From the NCBI RefSeq assembly GCF_048270095.1, contig NZ_JBLWTL010000011.1, positions 1 to 64,000 on the forward strand: 64,000 nucleotides of DNA, read 5' to 3'. The translations under genes and the position numbers were made by a program. Source of the stretch: Maricaulis sp048270095 (GTDB taxonomy: Bacteria > Pseudomonadota > Alphaproteobacteria > Caulobacterales > Maricaulaceae). The first letter of the stretch is position 1; each line of letters begins with the position of its first letter. Of this stretch, positions 54,653-63,267 are shown piece after piece. The notes under the pieces are model-generated. The model was not told the origin of the DNA, made no database searches, and saw only the letters and a program-made list of their open reading frames with translations.

Positions 54653-55334
54653 GCCGGTTCTGGAATTGCGCGATATCGAGCGCACCTATGTCACTGAGGC
54701 CGATGAGTTGCACGTCCTGCGCGGCGTCAATCTGGTGATGATGCCCGGCGAAATCGTCGGCCTGGTCGGCCCATCGGGTTCGGGCAAGTCCTCGCTATTG
54801 CACGCGGCGGGTCTGCTGGAGCGCCCCGATAGCGGCGAGGTGCTGATCGGCGGCGTTCCGACGCGCGACATGCCGGACCGCCTGCGCACGGCTATGCGCC
54901 GCCGCGATGTCGGTTTTGTCTATCAATTCCACCATTTGCTGCCGGAGTTTGATGCGCGGGAGAATATCGTCCTGCCGCAATTGATTGCCGGCGTCTCGCA
55001 GCGCCGTGCCGTCGAGCGGGCGGACCAATTGCTGGCCATGCTCGGCCTGACCGGGCGGGCGGCGCATCAGCCGGCCCAGCTTTCCGGTGGCGAACAGCAG
55101 CGCGTCGCCATTGCCCGTGCGCTGGCCAATTCACCGCGGGTCTTGCTGGCCGATGAGCCGACCGGAAACCTCGATCCGGCGACCTCCTCGACGGTGTTTG
55201 AGGCCTTGCGAAATACGGTGAGAGAGCAGGGCGCCGCGGCCCTGGTGGCGACCCATAATCACGACATCGCCGAGCGCATGGATCGGGTCGTGACCTTCGC
55301 CGATGGTCAACTCACCGCCTATACCGGCCCCTGA
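54645..55334 (+). CDS. lolD: Lipoprotein-releasing ABC transporter ATP-binding protein
   Basis: A 229-residue ATPase. Walker A GPSGSGKSS (42-50), signature LSGGEQQRVAIARAL, Walker B VLLADEPTGNLD and the switch His in VATHNHD. The start overlaps the lolC stop by eight bases, so the two are translationally coupled. Confidence 0.96.
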   Translation: MSEPVLELRDIERTYVTEADELHVLRGVNLVMMPGEIVGLVGPSGSGKSSLLHAAGLLERPDSGEVLIGGVPTRDMPDRLRTAMRRRDVGFVYQFHHLLPEFDARENIVLPQLIAGVSQRRAVERADQLLAMLGLTGRAAHQPAQLSGGEQQRVAIARALANSPRVLLADEPTGNLDPATSSTVFEALRNTVREQGAAALVATHNHDIAERMDRVVTFADGQLTAYTGP

Positions 55335-55433
55335 ATTCTCCTCAACGAAACGGATTTTGTTGGTGTTCCGCTTGACGGTCTGCGTTTTTCGTGAAAAGAA
55401 CAAACCATGAACACGCAAACGGAGGGGTTCAAG

Positions 55434-55529
55434 ATGCGTCGTATGGTTCAGGATATCTCGGCGGCCACCGCCATTCTCGGCTTCACCTGGATGATCACCA
55501 TGTGGGGATCGGTTCTCGGCTCGGTCTGA
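55434..55529 (+). CDS. 31-residue single-helix membrane microprotein
   Basis: A short frame preceded by a strong ribosome site (GGAGGGG, eight bases before ATG 55434). The product begins MRRMVQDISAATAILGF and continues with a hydrophobic segment (residues ~9-31, including TWMITMWGSVLGSV), ending at TGA 55527. One basic N-terminus and one helix suggest an inner-membrane microprotein. An in-frame ATG at 55407 would add nine polar residues but has no ribosome site. A hairpin (CGGCGCGC/GCGCGCCG, 55550-55570) follows. I recognise no family. Confidence 0.6.
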   Translation: MRRMVQDISAATAILGFTWMITMWGSVLGSV

Positions 55530-55601
55530 TCGCGTTAGACTTCAAGATTCGGCGCGCGGGGTGCGCGCCGGTATCTGATCGGGTTGACGGGAGAGGCGGC
55601 G

Positions 55602-58600
55602 ATGAGCACGAAACAGGCCTTTGTGCATTTGCGCGTTCGCTCACCCTATTCCTTGCTCGAGGGCGCGATCCGGATTCCCAAACTGGTCGAGGCTTGCCTC
55701 GCCCAGGACATGCCGGCCGTCGCGCTCACCGACACCAATAATCTCTACGGCGCGCTGGAATTTTCAGAATATGTCGCGGGGGCGGGGATCCAGCCGATCA
55801 TTGGCTGCACGCTCTCGATCCGGCTCGCCGTGCCGCATCCCGGTGAGCGCGCCGCACCTGACGGAACGATCGCGCTTCTGGTCCAGAACGAGGCCGGCTA
55901 CCAAAATCTGATGGCGCTCTCCAGTGCCGCTTTCCTCGATGTTGACGGCACTGAAGAACCGCATGTTCCACTTGAGCAGGTGCTGGCCCATGCCGAGGGG
56001 CTGATCGCCCTGACCGGCGGGCCAGACAGCGCGCTCAACCGGCTGATCGTTTCAGGCCGCAAGCCCGACGCCGCTGCCTTGCTCGACCAGTACCAGGCGG
56101 CTTTTGGCGACCGGCTCTATCTTGAGCTCCAGCGTCATGGCCTCGCCGAGGAGCTTGAGGCCGAGAACTGGCTTGTCGAGCAGGCCTATGCGCGCGAGCT
56201 GCCCCTGGTCGCCACCAATGAGGCCTATTTCCCGGATGCCTCGATGCACAAGGCGCATGATGCGCTGCTGTGCATCTCGCAGAGTTCCTATGTCTCGGTC
56301 ACTGACCGGCGCCGGGTGACGCCGCTGCACTATCTCACCAGTCCGGACGAGATGAATGCGCGCTTTGCCGATCTGCCCGAGGCGCTGGCCAACACGATCG
56401 AGATTGCGCGCCGCTGCGCCTTCCGCGTTCGCACCCATGCGCCCATCCTGCCGAGCTTTCCAACCGAGGCCGGCCGCGATGAAGGCGAGGAGCTGATCGC
56501 CCGGGCGCATGAGGGGCTGACCGCGCGGCTCGCCGCCGGTGCGGCCGCTGCACCGGAAGAGGATTATCGCGCGCGGCTCGATTTCGAACTCAACGTCATC
56601 AGGGAAATGGGCTTTCCGGGCTATTTCCTGATCGTTTCGGACTTCATCCAATGGGCCAAGCAGCACGATATTCCGGTCGGTCCGGGCCGGGGCTCCGGGG
56701 CCGGTTCGCTGGTCGCCTATTCGCTGACCATTACCGATCTGGACCCTTTGCGCTTTGGTCTCCTGTTTGAACGCTTCCTCAATCCGGAACGGGTCTCCAT
56801 GCCCGATTTCGATATCGATTTCTGCCAGGAGCGCCGCGGTGAGGTGATCCACTACGTCCAGGAGCGTTACGGCGCTGACCGGGTCGCGCAGATCATCACC
56901 TTCGGTACGCTGCAGGCGCGCGCCGTGGTGCGCGATGTCGGGCGGGTGCTGCAAATGCCGCTCGGCATGGTCGACCGGCTGGCCAAGATGGTGCCCGCAA
57001 ATCCGGCCAATCCTGTGACGCTGGGCCAGGCGCTCGATCTCGAGCCGCGCCTGCGCGAAATGCAGCGCAATGACCCGTCGGTGGCGGCGCTGCTGGAAGT
57101 GGCGCTGAAGCTGGAGGGCTTCTTCCGTAACGCCTCGACCCACGCCGCTGGTGTCGTGATTGGCGACCGGCCACTCAATGAGCTGGTGCCGCTCTACCGC
57201 GATCCGCGCTCCGATATTCCCGCCACCCAGTTCAATATGAAATGGGTCGAGCCGGCCGGTCTGGTGAAGTTCGATTTCCTCGGCCTGAAAACCCTGACCG
57301 TCATCGCCCGGGCGCTGCAATATGTCGAGACGGCCGGCAAGGCCGTGCCCGATCTCGAACAGATCGAGTTCGATGACGGGCCGACATTCGAGCTGCTGGC
57401 CTCGGGCCATGCGATCGGTGTGTTCCAGCTGGAATCCACCGGCATGCGCGACACGCTGAAAAAGATGAAACCCGATCTGATCGAGGATCTGATCGCGCTG
57501 ATCTCGCTCTACCGTCCCGGCCCGATGAAAAATATCGACGTTTATGTCGACCGCAAGTTTGGCCGCGCCGAGGTTGATTGTCTCCACCCCGATCTGGAGG
57601 GTGTGCTGCAGGAGACCTATGGCGTCATCATCTACCAGGAACAGGTGATGCAGATCGCCCAGATCCTGTCGGGCTATTCGCTTGGCGAGGCTGACCTGCT
57701 GCGCCGGGCCATGGGCAAGAAGAAAAAGGAGGAGATGGACAAGCAGAAAGCCCGTTTCCTCGAAGGCGCTGAAGGGCGTGGGGTCAACCGGGCCAAGGCG
57801 GGCTATATCTTTGAGCTGGTGGCGGAGTTCGCCGGTTATGGCTTCAATAAATCGCACGCCGCCGCCTATGCCCTGATCGCCTATCGCACCGCCTACCTGA
57901 AAGCCAATTACCCGGTCGAATTCATGGCCGGCCTGATGTCGCTGGACCGGGCCAATACCGACAAGCTGTCGGCCTTCTTCCAGGAAATCCGCCGCATGAA
58001 GATCGAGGTGCGGCCGCCGGACGTGAATGCCTCGCATGCCGATTTCACCGTCGAGGAGGGCACGATCCGTTTCGCTCTCGGCGCGATCCGCAATGTCGGC
58101 TTTGCGGCTATGGAGCATATCGTCGAAGAGCGGATGGCCAATGGCCCGTTCAAGGATTTGTATGATTTCGCCGAACGGATCGACCCGCGCGATGTGAACA
58201 AGCGCACATTCGAAAACCTGGCCCGGGCGGGCGCTTTCGACAGTCTCGATCCGGACCGGGCGCGCGTATTCGGCGCCGCGGAAATCCTTGTCTCGATGGC
58301 CCAGCACGCGGCCGAGCAGCGCGAGAGCGCCCAGGCCAGCCTGTTTGGTGGCGGCGATACTGACAGCGCCCTGGAACGTCCCGTCATCCCCGAGCGCGAA
58401 CCCTGGATCGCGACCCAGCGGCTTGATGGTGAATTGGCGGCGATCGGATTTTACCTGTCGGGTCACCCGCTCGATGATCTGTCCGAACAATTGGCCGGGC
58501 GAGGGGTTGTCTTCTTCGCCGACGCGCCGGCGCGCGTGGCCGATGGCGCGACGGCGCTTCGGCTCGCCGGTGTCGTGCGGCGGCGCCAGGAGCGTGTATC

Positions 58601-59045
58601 CAACAAGAATGGTGAGCGCTTCGCCTGGGTTACCCTGTCGGACCCGACCGGCGAGTTCGAGGTCTTTGTCGCGGCGGACCTGTTGCAGGCCTCGCGTGAT
58701 TTGCTCGATGCCGGCACCGCCATCCTGGTCAATTGCCGCGTTGATGCCCGCGACGACCAGATCGGCTTCTTCTCCGACCGGATCGATGCGCTCGACATGC
58801 AGTTTTCCGCCGACGGTCTGCGGATCCGGCTCGACAGCGCCCAGGCCCTGGCCGGCATCCAGGCGCGGATGGAGCGCGCCGACACCCGTCCCGATGCCCA
58901 GCGCCGGGCGGTGGTACAGCTGCTGGTTCCCTTGCGCGATGGCGGTGAGGTGGAGCTGAAACTGGCCGGTCGGCACTGCGCCGACGCGGCCGTGCAGGCG
59001 GCCCTGAAAGCCGTTCCCGGCGTCGCCTCGGTCGAAACCGTCTGA
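55602..59045 (+). CDS. dnaE: DNA polymerase III subunit alpha
   Basis: The 1147-residue replicative polymerase. N-terminal PHP domain (FVHLRVRSPYSLLEGA, LTDTNNLYG), polymerase palm with catalytic D402 and D404 in MPDFDIDF, GRGSGAGSLVAY, a helix-hairpin-helix region near FNKSHAAAYA, and an OB-fold (~985-1065) before a degenerate C-terminal tau-binding end. GAGAGG supports ATG 55602. The gene lies 72 bases after the microprotein. Confidence 0.97.
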   Translation: MSTKQAFVHLRVRSPYSLLEGAIRIPKLVEACLAQDMPAVALTDTNNLYGALEFSEYVAGAGIQPIIGCTLSIRLAVPHPGERAAPDGTIALLVQNEAGYQNLMALSSAAFLDVDGTEEPHVPLEQVLAHAEGLIALTGGPDSALNRLIVSGRKPDAAALLDQYQAAFGDRLYLELQRHGLAEELEAENWLVEQAYARELPLVATNEAYFPDASMHKAHDALLCISQSSYVSVTDRRRVTPLHYLTSPDEMNARFADLPEALANTIEIARRCAFRVRTHAPILPSFPTEAGRDEGEELIARAHEGLTARLAAGAAAAPEEDYRARLDFELNVIREMGFPGYFLIVSDFIQWAKQHDIPVGPGRGSGAGSLVAYSLTITDLDPLRFGLLFERFLNPERVSMPDFDIDFCQERRGEVIHYVQERYGADRVAQIITFGTLQARAVVRDVGRVLQMPLGMVDRLAKMVPANPANPVTLGQALDLEPRLREMQRNDPSVAALLEVALKLEGFFRNASTHAAGVVIGDRPLNELVPLYRDPRSDIPATQFNMKWVEPAGLVKFDFLGLKTLTVIARALQYVETAGKAVPDLEQIEFDDGPTFELLASGHAIGVFQLESTGMRDTLKKMKPDLIEDLIALISLYRPGPMKNIDVYVDRKFGRAEVDCLHPDLEGVLQETYGVIIYQEQVMQIAQILSGYSLGEADLLRRAMGKKKKEEMDKQKARFLEGAEGRGVNRAKAGYIFELVAEFAGYGFNKSHAAAYALIAYRTAYLKANYPVEFMAGLMSLDRANTDKLSAFFQEIRRMKIEVRPPDVNASHADFTVEEGTIRFALGAIRNVGFAAMEHIVEERMANGPFKDLYDFAERIDPRDVNKRTFENLARAGAFDSLDPDRARVFGAAEILVSMAQHAAEQRESAQASLFGGGDTDSALERPVIPEREPWIATQRLDGELAAIGFYLSGHPLDDLSEQLAGRGVVFFADAPARVADGATALRLAGVVRRRQERVSNKNGERFAWVTLSDPTGEFEVFVAADLLQASRDLLDAGTAILVNCRVDARDDQIGFFSDRIDALDMQFSADGLRIRLDSAQALAGIQARMERADTRPDAQRRAVVQLLVPLRDGGEVELKLAGRHCADAAVQAALKAVPGVASVETV

Positions 59046-59083
59046 CCGGTGCGGCTCCCTGCGCCGGGGCGCTGTTGCACCGC

Positions 59084-59112
59084 TTGCTATTGGCCCGCTT
59101 CAAACGTATAAG
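59084..59112 (+). promoter_or_regulatory. Likely promoter of the rpsB operon
   Basis: TTGCTA (59084-59089), a 17-base spacer and TATAAG (59107-59112) lie about 110 bases upstream of rpsB, giving a leader that contains the palindrome at 59166-59185. Confidence 0.5.
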
Positions 59113-59165
59113 CCGCGCCATCCCGCACACGGGGCTCGGAAGACGTCAAAATCTTTCGCTCCGGT

Positions 59166-59185
59166 GCCGTTCGACGTCGAACGGC
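59166..59185 (+). promoter_or_regulatory. Perfect 20-bp palindrome in the rpsB leader
   Basis: GCCGTTCGACGTCGAACGGC would form an 8-bp stem with an ACGT loop in the mRNA, 38 bases before the start codon; a second small stem CTCC/GGAG follows (59186-59199). rpsB leaders are autoregulated by S2 in several bacteria, so a role in feedback control is possible. Confidence 0.45.
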
Positions 59186-59223
59186 TCCGCTCCGTGGAGG
59201 CCAACCGGAAAAAGGACTTAACG

Positions 59224-60063
59224 ATGGCACTCCCTGATTTCTCCATGCGTCAGCTTCTCGAAGCTGGCTGTCACTTTGGTCACCAGACCCACCGCTGGAA
59301 CCCGAAGATGAAAGATTTCATCTTTGGCGAACGCTCCAACATCCACATTCTCGATTTGTCGCAAACCGTTCCGCTGCTGCACCAGGCCCTGGTGAAAGTG
59401 CGCGATACGGCAGCCAAGGGCGGCCGCGTGCTGTTCGTCGGCACCAAGCGTCAGGCCTCCGAGCCGCTCGCCCTGGCGGCCAAGCGCTGCGCCCAGTATT
59501 ACGTCAATCACCGCTGGCTTGGCGGTACGCTGACCAATTGGCGCACGATCTCATTCTCCATCGCTCGCCTGCGTGAGCTGGAAAGCATGTTCGACAGCGA
59601 AGGCGGCCTCGGCGGTCTGACCAAGAAAGAACAGCTGATGCTGACCCGCGAGCGCGACAAGCTCGAGCGCGCGCTTGGCGGTATCAAGGACATGGGCGGC
59701 GTGCCGGACCTGATGTTCGTGATCGATACCAACAAGGAAGGCATTGCCATCCTGGAAGCCAAGAAGCTTGGCATTCCCGTGATCGCCATCCTCGACAGCA
59801 ATTGCGACCCGGACCTGATCGACATGCCTATCCCGGGCAATGACGATGCCAGCCGCGCGATTTCGCTCTATTGCGACCTGATTGCCGATGCTGTCCTGGA
59901 CGGCATGACCGACAGCCAGATGGCGATGGGCGTTGATATCGGTGAAGCCGCAGCCCCGGTCGAAATCCTGGTCGAGGAAACGGCCGCTGAACCGGCTGCG
60001 CCTGAAGCGGCTCCTGAAGCGGCTGCCGCGACTTCGTCCGACACTGACAAGACCGAAGCGTAA
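59224..60063 (+). CDS. rpsB: 30S ribosomal protein S2
   Basis: A 279-residue ribosomal protein. MRQLLEAGCHFGHQTHRWNPKM, RWLGGTLTNWRTI and PVIAILDSNCDPD are conserved. The last ~30 residues (EETAAEPAAPEAAPEAAAA and onward) form an acidic Ala/Glu/Pro tail absent from E. coli S2. AAAAGGA precedes the ATG. First gene of rpsB-tsf-pyrH-frr-uppS-cdsA. Confidence 0.97.
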   Translation: MALPDFSMRQLLEAGCHFGHQTHRWNPKMKDFIFGERSNIHILDLSQTVPLLHQALVKVRDTAAKGGRVLFVGTKRQASEPLALAAKRCAQYYVNHRWLGGTLTNWRTISFSIARLRELESMFDSEGGLGGLTKKEQLMLTRERDKLERALGGIKDMGGVPDLMFVIDTNKEGIAILEAKKLGIPVIAILDSNCDPDLIDMPIPGNDDASRAISLYCDLIADAVLDGMTDSQMAMGVDIGEAAAPVEILVEETAAEPAAPEAAPEAAAATSSDTDKTEA

Positions 60064-60098
60064 AGCCTCGATCACACCACAAGACTCAGGAGATACCG

Positions 60099-61037
60099 AT
60101 GGCTGCGATTACTGCTGCTCTCGTGAAGGAACTGCGCGAGAAGACCGGCGTAGGCATGATGGATTGCAAGAAGGCGCTGACCGAAAATGGTGGCGACCTC
60201 GAAGCCTCCATCGATTGGTTGCGCAAGAAAGGCCTGTCCAAGGCTGCCAAGAAAGCTGACCGCATTGCTGCGGAAGGTCTCGTTGCTGTGGCGACCGAAG
60301 GTCATACCGGTTCGGTTATCGAGCTCAATTCCGAAACGGATTTCGTGGCGCGCAATGTCGCCTTCCAGAATGCCGCTGGCGAAATTGCCAAGCTGGCCCT
60401 GACGGCCGGTGACGAGATCGACGCGATCAAGGCTGCCAAAATGGCGTCCGGCGACAGTGTCGACGACCATCTGACGCATCTGATCGCAACGATCGGCGAG
60501 AATATGTCGCTGCGCCGCGCTGCGGTCGTGACGGCCAATCCGGGCGTTGTCGCCAGCTATGTCCACAACGCTGTGGTCGATGGCATGGGCGCGCTCGGCG
60601 TGATCGTCGGTCTGAAATCGACCGGTGATGCGGCTGCGTTGAATGATCTCGGTCGCAAGATCGCCATGCACATTGCTGCTGGCGCTCCGGCTGTCGCGCT
60701 CTCGGTAGACGTCGATGGCGTCGATGCCGCGATTGTCGACAAGGAACGCGAAGTGTTTGCTGCCCAGGCTCGCCAGTCCGGCAAGCCCGAGAGCATTGTC
60801 GAGAAGATGGTCGAAGGCCGGATCCGTAAATTCCTCGAGGAAGTCGTGCTCGTGAAGCAGGCCTTCGTGATGGACCCGGATCGCACGATCGAGAAAGTGG
60901 TGGCTGACGCGGCTGCCGAACTCGGCACGTCAATCGAAATCACCGGCTTTATCCGCATGGCCCTCGGTGAGGGTGTGGAGAAACGTCCGGAAGAAGATTT
61001 CGCTGCCGAAGTCGCTGCCGTCTCCGGCAAAGCCTGA
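60099..61037 (+). CDS. tsf: Elongation factor Ts
   Basis: A 312-residue guanine-nucleotide exchange factor for EF-Tu. The N-terminal UBA-like region has LREKTGVGMMDCKKAL; NSETDFVARN is the EF-Tu-contacting signature. CTCAGGAGA precedes the ATG. A strong hairpin follows the stop, so distal genes may be expressed at a lower level. Confidence 0.97.
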   Translation: MAAITAALVKELREKTGVGMMDCKKALTENGGDLEASIDWLRKKGLSKAAKKADRIAAEGLVAVATEGHTGSVIELNSETDFVARNVAFQNAAGEIAKLALTAGDEIDAIKAAKMASGDSVDDHLTHLIATIGENMSLRRAAVVTANPGVVASYVHNAVVDGMGALGVIVGLKSTGDAAALNDLGRKIAMHIAAGAPAVALSVDVDGVDAAIVDKEREVFAAQARQSGKPESIVEKMVEGRIRKFLEEVVLVKQAFVMDPDRTIEKVVADAAAELGTSIEITGFIRMALGEGVEKRPEEDFAAEVAAVSGKA

Positions 61038-61046
61038 CAATAGCAG

Positions 61047-61077
61047 AGCGCCGGCGCTTTCAAGCGCCGGCGCTTTG
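61047..61077 (+). terminator. Hairpin between tsf and pyrH, likely partial terminator
   Basis: AGCGCCGGCGCT (61047-61058), loop TTCA and AGCGCCGGCGCT (61063-61074) make a perfect 12-bp stem; each arm is itself palindromic. Only TTG-TAT follows, so read-through to pyrH is expected. Confidence 0.65.
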
Positions 61078-61080
61078 TAT

Positions 61081-61872
61081 ATGCTGCGCCCTGTGACCGA
61101 TTCATCTGCATCCTCGCCCCAGGGCCCCGCCACCGCGCCGCGTTTTCGCCGCGTGCTCCTGAAAGTGTCCGGTGAAGCCCTGATGGGCGCCCGCACCAAC
61201 GGGATTGATCTTGAAACCGCCAGCCATATCTCGGGGCAGGTCGCTGACGCGGTCGCTGCCGGGGTGCAGGTCTGTCTTGTGATCGGCGGCGGCAATATCT
61301 TCCGCGGCCTGTCCGGCGCCGCCAAGGGCATGGATCGTACCGCCGCTGATTATATGGGCATGCTCGCGACCGTGATGAACGCGCTGGCCATGCAGAGCTC
61401 GCTCGAGCGCATCGGGGTCCAGACCCGCGTCCAGTCCGCCATTCCGATGACCACAGTCTGCGAGCCCTATATCCGGCGCCGCGCCATGCGTCATATGGAA
61501 AAGGGCCGGGTGGTGATTTTCGCTGCCGGTACCGGCAATCCCTATTTCACGACCGATACGGCCGCCGCCCTGCGCGCGGCTGAAATGGGCTGTGACGCCC
61601 TGTTCAAGGGCACCCAGGTCGATGGTGTCTACAGCGCCGACCCGAAAACCCATCCCGATGCCGAGCGCTATGACCAGCTGGAATATCTCGATGTGCTGTC
61701 GCGCGATCTACGTGTGATGGACGCTTCTGCGGTCTCCCTGATGCGTGAGAACGCCATTCCGATCGTGGTGTTCGATATCCATCAACCCGGCGGCCTGGTG
61801 GATGTATTGCACGGACGCGGTGTCTGCACGATTATCGGCAAGGTGCGCTCCGAGAGTGCCGGCAGCGAATAG
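61081..61872 (+). CDS. pyrH: Uridylate kinase (UMP kinase)
   Basis: A 263-residue hexameric amino-acid-kinase-fold enzyme phosphorylating UMP to UDP. RRVLLKVSGEALMG, VIGGGNIFRG, GTGNPYFTTDTAAALRA and GTQVDGVYSADP are the family motifs. The start is uncertain: ATG 61081 lies right after the hairpin without a ribosome site; GTG 61093 is the alternative, adding less of the poorly conserved N-terminus. The stop codon lies in the first unit of a 22-bp triplication. Confidence 0.94.
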   Translation: MLRPVTDSSASSPQGPATAPRFRRVLLKVSGEALMGARTNGIDLETASHISGQVADAVAAGVQVCLVIGGGNIFRGLSGAAKGMDRTAADYMGMLATVMNALAMQSSLERIGVQTRVQSAIPMTTVCEPYIRRRAMRHMEKGRVVIFAAGTGNPYFTTDTAAALRAAEMGCDALFKGTQVDGVYSADPKTHPDAERYDQLEYLDVLSRDLRVMDASAVSLMRENAIPIVVFDIHQPGGLVDVLHGRGVCTIIGKVRSESAGSE

Positions 61873-61926
61873 CAAGATAACCGGCGGCGAGTAGCAAGAA
61901 ACCCGGCGGCGAATAGCAAGAAACAA
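61861..61926 (+). repeat. 22-bp tandem triplication across the pyrH stop codon
   Basis: Three consecutive 22-base units start at 61861, 61883 and 61905, each GGC-(A/G)GCGA-(A/G)TAGCAAGA with small differences. The first encodes the last codons and TAG of pyrH; the other two fill the gap before frr. Confidence 0.9.
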
Positions 61927-61937
61927 AGGGCAGTGCC

Positions 61938-62504
61938 ATGAGCGACGCGACCGATTATGACGAGGACGATCTCAAACGCCGCATGACCGGCGCTGTTGAC
62001 GCCCTGCGCAAGGAATTTGCCGGTTTGCGGACCGGGCGCGCCAGCGCTGGCCTGCTCGAGCCGATCCGGGTCGAGGCCTATGGCTCGCCAACCCCGCTGA
62101 CCCAGCTGGCCACAGTCTCGGTGCCGGAATCGCGCATGATTACGGTCTCGGTCTGGGATCGCGCCCTGGCCCCGGCCGTCGACAAGGCGATTCGCAATTC
62201 ACCGCTCGGGCTCAATCCGATCATGGAAGGCCAGATGTTGCGCATTCCGATCCCGCCGCTCAATGAGGAGCGCCGGGCCGAGATCGCCAAGCTGGCCGGC
62301 AATTATGCCGAAAGCGCCCGCGTTGCGGTGCGCAATGTACGCCGTGACGGTATGGACGGGCTCAAGAAGCTCGAAAAGGACGGTGTCCTCTCCGAGGACG
62401 AGCAGAAGTCCTTTGCCGAGGATGTCCAGAAGTTGACGGACGATGCGATCAAGCGCATCGATGAGAGCCTGAAGGCCAAGCAAGAAGAGATCATGCAGGT
62501 TTGA
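61938..62504 (+). CDS. frr: Ribosome recycling factor
   Basis: The 188-residue factor, with EF-G, splits post-termination ribosomes. Motifs: FAGLRTGRASAGLLEPI, AIRNSPLGLNPIMEG and IPPLNEERRAEIAKL, then a long helical bundle. Ribosome site AAAGGG is 12 bases before the ATG. Confidence 0.97.
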   Translation: MSDATDYDEDDLKRRMTGAVDALRKEFAGLRTGRASAGLLEPIRVEAYGSPTPLTQLATVSVPESRMITVSVWDRALAPAVDKAIRNSPLGLNPIMEGQMLRIPIPPLNEERRAEIAKLAGNYAESARVAVRNVRRDGMDGLKKLEKDGVLSEDEQKSFAEDVQKLTDDAIKRIDESLKAKQEEIMQV

Positions 62505-62529
62505 TCGGCCTGCACTGCGGAGCGAGACC

Positions 62530-63267
62530 ATGAGCGAGGACGTCTCTGCGCTCAGTCCGGCGCCCAGGCATGTCGCCATCATCATGGATGGCAATGGCCG
62601 CTGGGCGAAGGCACGGGGCCGCCCGCGGGCATTTGGCCATGCACGCGGCGTGGAAGCTGTACGGCGTGTGGTCGAGGCCGCCGGCGAAATGGGCGTGCGC
62701 CATCTCACCCTGTTCAGCTTTTCAACGGAAAACTGGAACCGGCCGGCCGATGAGGTCGGGGCGTTGTTCGAACTGATGCGCCGCTATGTCGAGGCCGATC
62801 TGGAAACCCTGCGCGGGCGCGGGGTGCGGGTGCGCATTATCGGACGCCGCGACAATCTGAGCGCCGAGCTGAGAGCGATCATCGAGCGCGCTGAAGAGGG
62901 CACGCGGCATAACCGCGATTTCCATCTGACCATCGCCTTCAATTATGGTGGCCGCGATGAAATCGTCCGCGCCAGCCGGGAGCTGGCACGGGCGGCGAAG
63001 GCGGGCGAGATCGATCCGGAAACCATTGATAGCGACGCGTTTGGCGCCGGCCTCGACACGGCCGACCTGCCCGATGTCGACCTGGTGATCCGGACCAGTG
63101 GCGAACAACGCATTTCCAATTTCCTGCTCTGGCAGGCGGCCTATGCCGAGTTGCTTTTCCTTGACGTATTGTGGCCCGATTTCGAGCCCCGACACCTGGC
63201 GGCGGCAATCGAGGCCTTCCAGCAGCGCGATCGCCGCTATGGGGGGCTGGATGCCGGCGCGGCGTGA
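62530..63267 (+). CDS. uppS: Isoprenyl transferase (undecaprenyl diphosphate synthase)
   Basis: A 245-residue cis-prenyltransferase making the lipid carrier for peptidoglycan and O-antigen. The catalytic D20 lies in IIMDGNGRWAKARG; FSTENWNRP, FNYGGRDEIV and DLVIRTSGEQRISNFLLWQ are conserved. GCGGAGCGAG precedes the ATG. Its 3' end overlaps cdsA by 17 bases. Confidence 0.96.
   Translation: MSEDVSALSPAPRHVAIIMDGNGRWAKARGRPRAFGHARGVEAVRRVVEAAGEMGVRHLTLFSFSTENWNRPADEVGALFELMRRYVEADLETLRGRGVRVRIIGRRDNLSAELRAIIERAEEGTRHNRDFHLTIAFNYGGRDEIVRASRELARAAKAGEIDPETIDSDAFGAGLDTADLPDVDLVIRTSGEQRISNFLLWQAAYAELLFLDVLWPDFEPRHLAAAIEAFQQRDRRYGGLDAGAA

Noticed and set aside
56052..58976. A 974-codon open frame antisense to dnaE
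   Set aside because: Same compositional effect; it lies wholly within dnaE and has low-information sequence rich in His, Arg and Gln.
59164..59223. A longer N-terminus for rpsB starting at GTG 59164
   Set aside because: S2 proteins start at the MALPDFSMRQLL position, which has its own ribosome site; the extension covers the leader palindrome.
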